DNA of 64,000 nucleotides from Mycobacterium haemophilum DSM 44634 (GTDB taxonomy: Bacteria > Actinomycetota > Actinomycetes > Mycobacteriales > Mycobacteriaceae). Where the stretch lies: the NCBI RefSeq assembly GCF_000340435.2, contig NZ_CP011883.2:3022687-3086686 (forward strand), read 5' to 3'. Shown here piece by piece: positions 59,380-64,000 of this stretch. A program made the translations under genes and the position numbers. Within the stretch, counting starts at the first letter, position 1. Each line of letters opens with the position of its first letter. The notes below the pieces were generated by a model. That model saw only the letters and a list, made by a program, of their open reading frames with translations. It did no database searches and was not told the DNA's origin.

Positions 59380-61091
59380 CCGGTGTGTTTTCTGCGTGGT
59401 TTGCCGCCATCACGACCGCGGGCTTTCTCGGGTGGCCGGTCGGGCTGAAGGTTGATCAACACGCCCGAAATTCGGGTGCGCTCAAGCTTTTTCAGTGCGG
59501 CGCGAGGCAATTTAGCCGGCAGCTCTACCAGGGAGAAGTCTGGCCCGATGGTGATATGGCCAAAGTCGCTGCGATGCAAACCTCCCTCGTTGGCAATGGC
59601 GCCCACGATCGCGCCGGGACCAACCTTGTGCCGCTTGCCCACAGCGATGCGATATGACGCGAAGTCCCTTCCACTCCTCAGCTTTTCGGAACGTTCCCGA
59701 CGTTGGTCGCGATTTTTGCCTTCGCGCCGCTCGGGTCGCTGGGGCGGCGGTTCGGGTGCCATTAGGAACGCTTCGCCGTCACGGGACTGCAACGCCAGCG
59801 CCGCGGCGATGTCAGCCATCGGGACATTGTGCTCGCGTTCGTAGTCCTCGACCAGCCTACGAAATAGCTCGATTCCCGGGCCGCCGAGCGCGTCGGTGAT
59901 GGAATCGCGGAATTTAGCTACCCGCTGTGCATTGACATGTTCGACGGTAGGCAATTCGGCCTCGGTAAGCGCTTGCCTGGTAGCCTTTTCGATCGACTTG
60001 AGTAGGTGGCGCTCCCGTGGGGAAACGAACAACAGCGCCTTTCCCGAGCGGCCGGCCCGGCCGGTGCGTCCGATCCGGTGTACGTAGGACTCGGTGTCGT
60101 GCGGAATATCGTAGTTGAGCACATGCGATATCCGTTCCACGTCCAGCCCGCGCGCGGCGACATCGGTGGCAACCAGGATGTCGATGGCGCCTTCACGCAA
60201 GGCGGTGATGGTCCGCTCGCGCTGCCCCTGCGGAATGTCGCCGTTGATAGCCGCGGCAGAGAATCCTCGGGCACGCAGTTTTTCGGCGACCTCCTCGGTC
60301 GCCTGTTTGGTGCGGACAAAGATGATCATCGCCTCGAACGGCTCGACTTCTAGGACACGGGTCAATGCGTCCATCTTGCGTGGACCGGCAACCTGGATGT
60401 AGCGCTGCGAAATATTCTCGGCGGTAGCGGTTTTCGCTTTGAACGTGATTTCGAGCGGATCGTGTAAGTACTTGGTGGTGAGTTTGCGGATCGCCGGTGG
60501 CATGGTCGCCGAAAATAGAGCTACCTGTTTGTATTCCGGGGTTTCGGAAAGGATGCGCTCAACGTCTTCGGCGAAACCCATGGTGAGCATTTCGTCGGCC
60601 TCGTCGAGCACCAGGTAGTCCAGTCGCGACAGGTCCAGTGTGCCGCGTTCGAGGTGGTCGATGACACGGCCGGGGGTGCCGACCACTACCTGCGCACCGC
60701 GTCGGAGCCCGGCCAGTTGCACGCCATACGATGACCCGCCGTAGATCGGTAGCACGTTGACCTGCGGCAAATGAGCCCCGTAGCGACTGAACGCCTCGGC
60801 TACCTGCAAAGCCAGCTCACGAGTGGGCGCCAGCACCAGAGCTTGTGTTGCTTGGCTCGTGATGTCGATTTTAGAGAGGATCGGGATCGCGAAAGCCGCC
60901 GTCTTGCCGGTGCCGGTCTGCGCTAGTCCCACCACATCGGAACCTGCTATTAGCGCCGGAATCGTCGCCGCTTGGATAGCTGTCGGCGATTCGTAGCCGA
61001 CGTCGGCAACCGCCCGCAAGACGCGCGGATGGATCTGCAGATCGGCAAACGTTTCAAGGGACGCCACGGGCGGGTTGTCTGGGATGGCCAT
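59376..61091 (-). CDS. deaD: DEAD-box RNA helicase DeaD
   Basis: A 571-residue helicase with all core motifs: Q motif region (ADVGYESPTAIQ), motif I AQTGTGKTAAF, Ia PTRELALQV, motif II LDEADEML, motif III FSATMP, and motif VI HRIGRTGRAGRSG. The C-terminal DbpA-like RNA-binding domain (RISGVLINLQP) and basic tail fit CsdA/DeaD, which helps ribosome assembly and RNA decay at low temperature. ATG 61091. Confidence 0.95.
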   Translation of the reverse strand: MAIPDNPPVASLETFADLQIHPRVLRAVADVGYESPTAIQAATIPALIAGSDVVGLAQTGTGKTAAFAIPILSKIDITSQATQALVLAPTRELALQVAEAFSRYGAHLPQVNVLPIYGGSSYGVQLAGLRRGAQVVVGTPGRVIDHLERGTLDLSRLDYLVLDEADEMLTMGFAEDVERILSETPEYKQVALFSATMPPAIRKLTTKYLHDPLEITFKAKTATAENISQRYIQVAGPRKMDALTRVLEVEPFEAMIIFVRTKQATEEVAEKLRARGFSAAAINGDIPQGQRERTITALREGAIDILVATDVAARGLDVERISHVLNYDIPHDTESYVHRIGRTGRAGRSGKALLFVSPRERHLLKSIEKATRQALTEAELPTVEHVNAQRVAKFRDSITDALGGPGIELFRRLVEDYEREHNVPMADIAAALALQSRDGEAFLMAPEPPPQRPERREGKNRDQRRERSEKLRSGRDFASYRIAVGKRHKVGPGAIVGAIANEGGLHRSDFGHITIGPDFSLVELPAKLPRAALKKLERTRISGVLINLQPDRPPEKARGRDGGKPRRKHTG

Positions 61092-61199
61092 CGCACATGG
61101 AGTTTAGCTGCGCACCGCCGGTCGCGGGCGTCCGTGTCTGTACCGCGACACGCCGCATCAGCCGTACAACTGCGGACGCTCGCGACGGCAGGCGGTACC

Positions 61200-61796
61200 G
61201 TGCGCGATGTGTGGTCGCCGCCCTGTCCCGAGTCACTGCCGGGCGTGGTCGCCGTCGTGTTGGTCGCCGGGACGTTGACCGGCTGTGGTTCAGGAGACTC
61301 CACGGTCGCAAAGACTCCAGCGGCCCCCGCGACCACCTCAACCATCATCACCAGTGCACCGAATCCGCCGTCCGTGACGGCTGCCCCGCCCACCAGCAGC
61401 GCGCCGCCGGCCGATCCGTGCGCGGTCAATCTTGCCGCACCCACCATCGCCAGGGTGGTCTCCGAGCTACCCCGCGATCCACGCAGCCAACAGCCCTGGA
61501 ATCCAGAACCTTTGGCCGGTAACTACAACGAGTGCGCTCAACTATCGGCGGTGATCATCAAGGCCAACACGAACGCGGTCAACCCCACCACCCGGGCGGT
61601 GCTGTTTCATCTTGGCCAGTTCATCCCGCAAGGGGTGCCCGATACATACGGGTTCAACGGCATTGACCCAGCGCAGACCACCGGCGACACGGTGGCGTTG
61701 ACCTACCCTAGCGGCATTGACGGTTTAACCACCGCGGTGAGGTTCCATTGGAACGGCAACGCGGTCGAGCTCATCGGTAACGCACCCGGCGGCTAG
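61200..61796 (+). CDS. lprE: Lipoprotein LprE
   Basis: A ~198-residue lipoprotein. From GTG 61200 (VRDVWSPPCPES) the signal peptide is VVAVVLVAGTLTGC with lipobox LTGC, followed by a Ser/Thr/Pro-rich spacer (~50 residues) and the conserved LppX/LprE-type domain (PSSELPRDPR-like, WNPEPLAGNYNECAQLSAV, YIPQGVPDTYGF-like). Mature cysteines are few, and one Cys remembered in H37Rv (TSQCTGD) is Thr here (AQTTGD). It is divergent from deaD. Confidence 0.88.
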   Translation: MRDVWSPPCPESLPGVVAVVLVAGTLTGCGSGDSTVAKTPAAPATTSTIITSAPNPPSVTAAPPTSSAPPADPCAVNLAAPTIARVVSELPRDPRSQQPWNPEPLAGNYNECAQLSAVIIKANTNAVNPTTRAVLFHLGQFIPQGVPDTYGFNGIDPAQTTGDTVALTYPSGIDGLTTAVRFHWNGNAVELIGNAPGG

Positions 61797-61844
61797 CCAC
61801 ACAGCACCCCGCTACCGTCGGACCTCTCACCTACAGTTGGTGCT

Positions 61845-64000
61845 GTGTTCGTCACCGACGAGACCATCGTGTACAGCGCGTCGGATCTTGCCGCCGCGGC
61901 CCGGTGCGAGTACGCCTTACTGCGGGATTTCGACGCGAGATTGGGCTGGGGCCCGGTCGTCACCACCACCGAAGATGAACTGTTCGCGCGAACCAGCGCT
62001 CTGGGTGCCGAGCATGAACGGCGTCACCTTGACCAACTGCGACACAAGTTCGGGGATGCGGTTGCGGTCATTGGCCGTCCGGCATACACCTGCGCCGGAT
62101 TCGCCGCCGCCGCCGAGGCGACCCAGCGCGCCATCGCCAACCGTGCTCCGGCGGTGTATCAGGCCACGATGTTCGACGGCCGCTTCGTCGGGTTCGCCGA
62201 CTTCCTGGTACGAGACGGCGAGCACTATCGGGTCGTTGATACCAAGCTGGCACGCTCGCCGAAAGTCACCGCGCTGTTGCAGCTGGCGGCCTACGCCGAT
62301 GCGCTGGCCGGCTCGGGCGTCCCGGTGGCAGCGGAGGCCGAGCTGCGGCTGGGCGACGGAACGGTCGTCTGCTACCGTGTCTGCGACCTGATCCCGGTTT
62401 ACCGGTCTCAGCGCGCGCTCCTGCAGCGGCTGCTCGACCAGCACTATGCCGCAGGCACGGCGGTGCGCTGGGAAGACGACGGGGTGCGGGCCTGTTTTCG
62501 CTGTCCGCAGTGCACCGAACAGCTGCGTGCGACCGACGATCTGCTGCTGATCGCGGGTATGCGAGTAAGCCAGCGCGACAAGCTGCTTGACGTCGGCATC
62601 ACTACCATCGCCGAGCTGGCCGATCATTCCGGCCCGGTACCCGACCTGTCGTCCAGCGCGCTCAGCATGTTAGCCGCACAGGCCAAACTGCAAGTCCGCC
62701 AACGTGACACCAGTACTGCGCAGTTCGAGATCGTTGACCCGCAACCGCTGGCGCTGTTACCCGAGCCGGATCCCGGTGACCTGTTCTTCGACTTCGAGGG
62801 TGATCCGCTATGGACGGTCGACGGCCAAGAATGGGGTCTGGAATACCTGTTCGGCATCTTGGAGGCCGGACCCGCCGGGACCTTTCGCCCGCTGTGGGCG
62901 CACAACCGGGTGGACGAACGCCAGGCGCTCACTGAATTTCTGGCGATGGTGGCCAAGCGTCGTAAGCGTCGACCGCAGATGCACATCTACCATTACGCAC
63001 CCTACGAGAAGACTGCGCTGTTGCGGCTTGCCGGACGATACGGGGTCGGCGAGGATGAAGTCGACGAGCTACTGCGCAGCGGCACGTTGGTTGACCTTTA
63101 CCCGTTGGTACGCAAGAGCATTCGCGTAGGCGCCGAATCGTTTAGCCTGAAGGCGCTGGAGCCGCTGTATATGGGGGCGCAACTGCGCGCCGGCGACGTA
63201 ACCACCGCCGCCGACTCGATCACCTGCTACGGGCGGTACTGCGAATTGCGTGCCGCCGGCAGCTTAGACGAGGCGGCAACCGTGCTCAAGGAGATCGAAG
63301 ACTACAACCACTACGACTGCAGGTCCACTCGCGAACTGCGCAACTGGCTGCTGCTGCGCGCGTACGAAGCCGGCGTCGTACCGGTTGGCGCCCAACCAGT
63401 TCCCGAGGGGAACACCATCCAGAACGGCGACGATGCAACGTTGTCGGCCTTGTCGAGTTTCACCGGCGATGCCGCCGTCGGCGACCGCACACCCGAGCAG
63501 ACCGCGGTCGCCTTGGTGGCCGCGGCGCGCGGCTACCATCGACGCGAGGACAAGCCGTTCTGGTGGGGGCACTTCGACCGGCTGAACTTCCCTGTTGACG
63601 AGTGGGCCGACAACACAGACGTCTTCGTTGCCGACGACGCGTCGGTCATCGTCGATTGGCACACGCCACCTCGCGCACGCAAGCCGCAGCGACGGGTGCG
63701 GCTGCGCGGCGGGCTGGCACGTGGCGACCTCAGTTCGGCGGTTTTTGCACTCTATGAGCCTCCCGCTCCGCCGGCTATGGCCGTCCATCCCGACCGGCGG
63801 GCCGCCGGCCGAGCCGAGGTTATCGAGGCCGACGACCTGACGGTACCCACCGAGGTGGTCATCGTCGAGCGAGTAGGCAATGACGGCAACATGTTTCACC
63901 AGTTACCGTTCGCGCTGACCCCCGGGCCACCGATAGCAACAACGGCCCTGCGGGATTCGATCGAAGCAACGGCCAGTGCGCTGGCCGCCAGCTTGCCGCA
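61845..64000 (+). CDS. RecB-like nuclease/helicase fusion (Rv1251c-like), 5' part
   Basis: An open frame from GTG 61845 (VFVTDETIVYSASDL) runs off the right edge with 718 codons. The N-terminal ~280 residues are a RecB/Cas4-type PD-(D/E)XK nuclease (FVGFADFLVR, YRVVDTKLARSPK, and CFRCPQC as a cysteine cluster). Next is an RNase-H-like exonuclease domain (LFFDFEGDPLW, HIYHYAPYEKTALL, DYNHYDCRSTREL) of the TM0106 family. A C-terminal superfamily 1 helicase is expected beyond the window, as in the >1100-residue Rv1251c. Its role is unknown, presumably nucleic-acid processing. Confidence 0.88.
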   Translation, partial: MFVTDETIVYSASDLAAAARCEYALLRDFDARLGWGPVVTTTEDELFARTSALGAEHERRHLDQLRHKFGDAVAVIGRPAYTCAGFAAAAEATQRAIANRAPAVYQATMFDGRFVGFADFLVRDGEHYRVVDTKLARSPKVTALLQLAAYADALAGSGVPVAAEAELRLGDGTVVCYRVCDLIPVYRSQRALLQRLLDQHYAAGTAVRWEDDGVRACFRCPQCTEQLRATDDLLLIAGMRVSQRDKLLDVGITTIAELADHSGPVPDLSSSALSMLAAQAKLQVRQRDTSTAQFEIVDPQPLALLPEPDPGDLFFDFEGDPLWTVDGQEWGLEYLFGILEAGPAGTFRPLWAHNRVDERQALTEFLAMVAKRRKRRPQMHIYHYAPYEKTALLRLAGRYGVGEDEVDELLRSGTLVDLYPLVRKSIRVGAESFSLKALEPLYMGAQLRAGDVTTAADSITCYGRYCELRAAGSLDEAATVLKEIEDYNHYDCRSTRELRNWLLLRAYEAGVVPVGAQPVPEGNTIQNGDDATLSALSSFTGDAAVGDRTPEQTAVALVAAARGYHRREDKPFWWGHFDRLNFPVDEWADNTDVFVADDASVIVDWHTPPRARKPQRRVRLRGGLARGDLSSAVFALYEPPAPPAMAVHPDRRAAGRAEVIEADDLTVPTEVVIVERVGNDGNMFHQLPFALTPGPPIATTALRDSIEATASALAASLP

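Overview
The window is one contiguous piece of a high-GC actinobacterial chromosome, almost certainly a slow-growing Mycobacterium close to, but not identical with, the M. tuberculosis complex. Nearly every housekeeping protein matches what I remember of the H37Rv region Rv1302 down to Rv1251c, read in reverse orientation, at high identity. Typical mycobacterial families are present: PE_PGRS, PPE, 13E12/HNH, PknH, Lpr lipoproteins, UdgB, Tap and CYP130. Comparisons with H37Rv are from memory; no search was run.

Layout. 1-12.2 kb (minus strand) is a conserved core: wecA start, Sua5/TsaC, prmC, prfA, rpmE, rho, then the amino-acid/translation cluster argS-lysA-thrA-thrC-thrB with 4-nt stop/start overlaps. 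12.2-18.7 kb is an accessory block beside tRNA-Arg(CCG). It holds a 58-bp minisatellite, a decayed tyrosine-recombinase fragment, remnant ORFs, a HigBA toxin-antitoxin pair, a frameshifted PE_PGRS gene, a secreted protein, and a PNPOx/Nudix pair. 18.7-23.7 kb holds a VOC protein, sulfate activation (cysD-cysNC plus an Rrf2 regulator), a thioesterase and the beta-carbonic anhydrase CanA. 23.8-29.4 kb is the oppBCDA peptide importer. 29.4-34.1 kb holds an alpha/beta-hydrolase pseudogene and a metallophosphatase/SMC-like ATPase pair. 34.2-35.6 kb is a 13E12-type HNH gene inserted at a conserved junction. 35.6-41.1 kb holds a SixA-like phosphatase, lprB-lprC and a heterodimeric ABC exporter.

41.1-50.8 kb is where this genome departs most from H37Rv. 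A PPE-type gene sits beside pknH where I would expect Rv1271c-lprA-embR. After an Rv1265-like protein and the class III adenylyl cyclase there is an extra amidohydrolase next to amiB2, and a PatB/MalY aminotransferase before the HIT protein. 51.0-56.4 kb holds udgB, tap, an FAD-linked oxidase, cyp130 and its TetR neighbour. 56.7-58.2 kb is a second insertion, with a PPE protein bearing a proline-rich repeat tail and a 5'-truncated siderophore-interacting protein. 58.2-64 kb resumes the core with an acyltransferase, deaD, lprE and the first two thirds of a RecB-like nuclease/helicase.

The most interesting unexplained signals are non-coding. Two copies of one hairpin element lie at convergent gene junctions (23105-23161 and 50867-50924). 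A palindromic repeat lies between oppD and oppA, and its right arm supplies the likely oppA start codon. I found no complete prophage, CRISPR array, insertion sequence or biosynthetic cluster.
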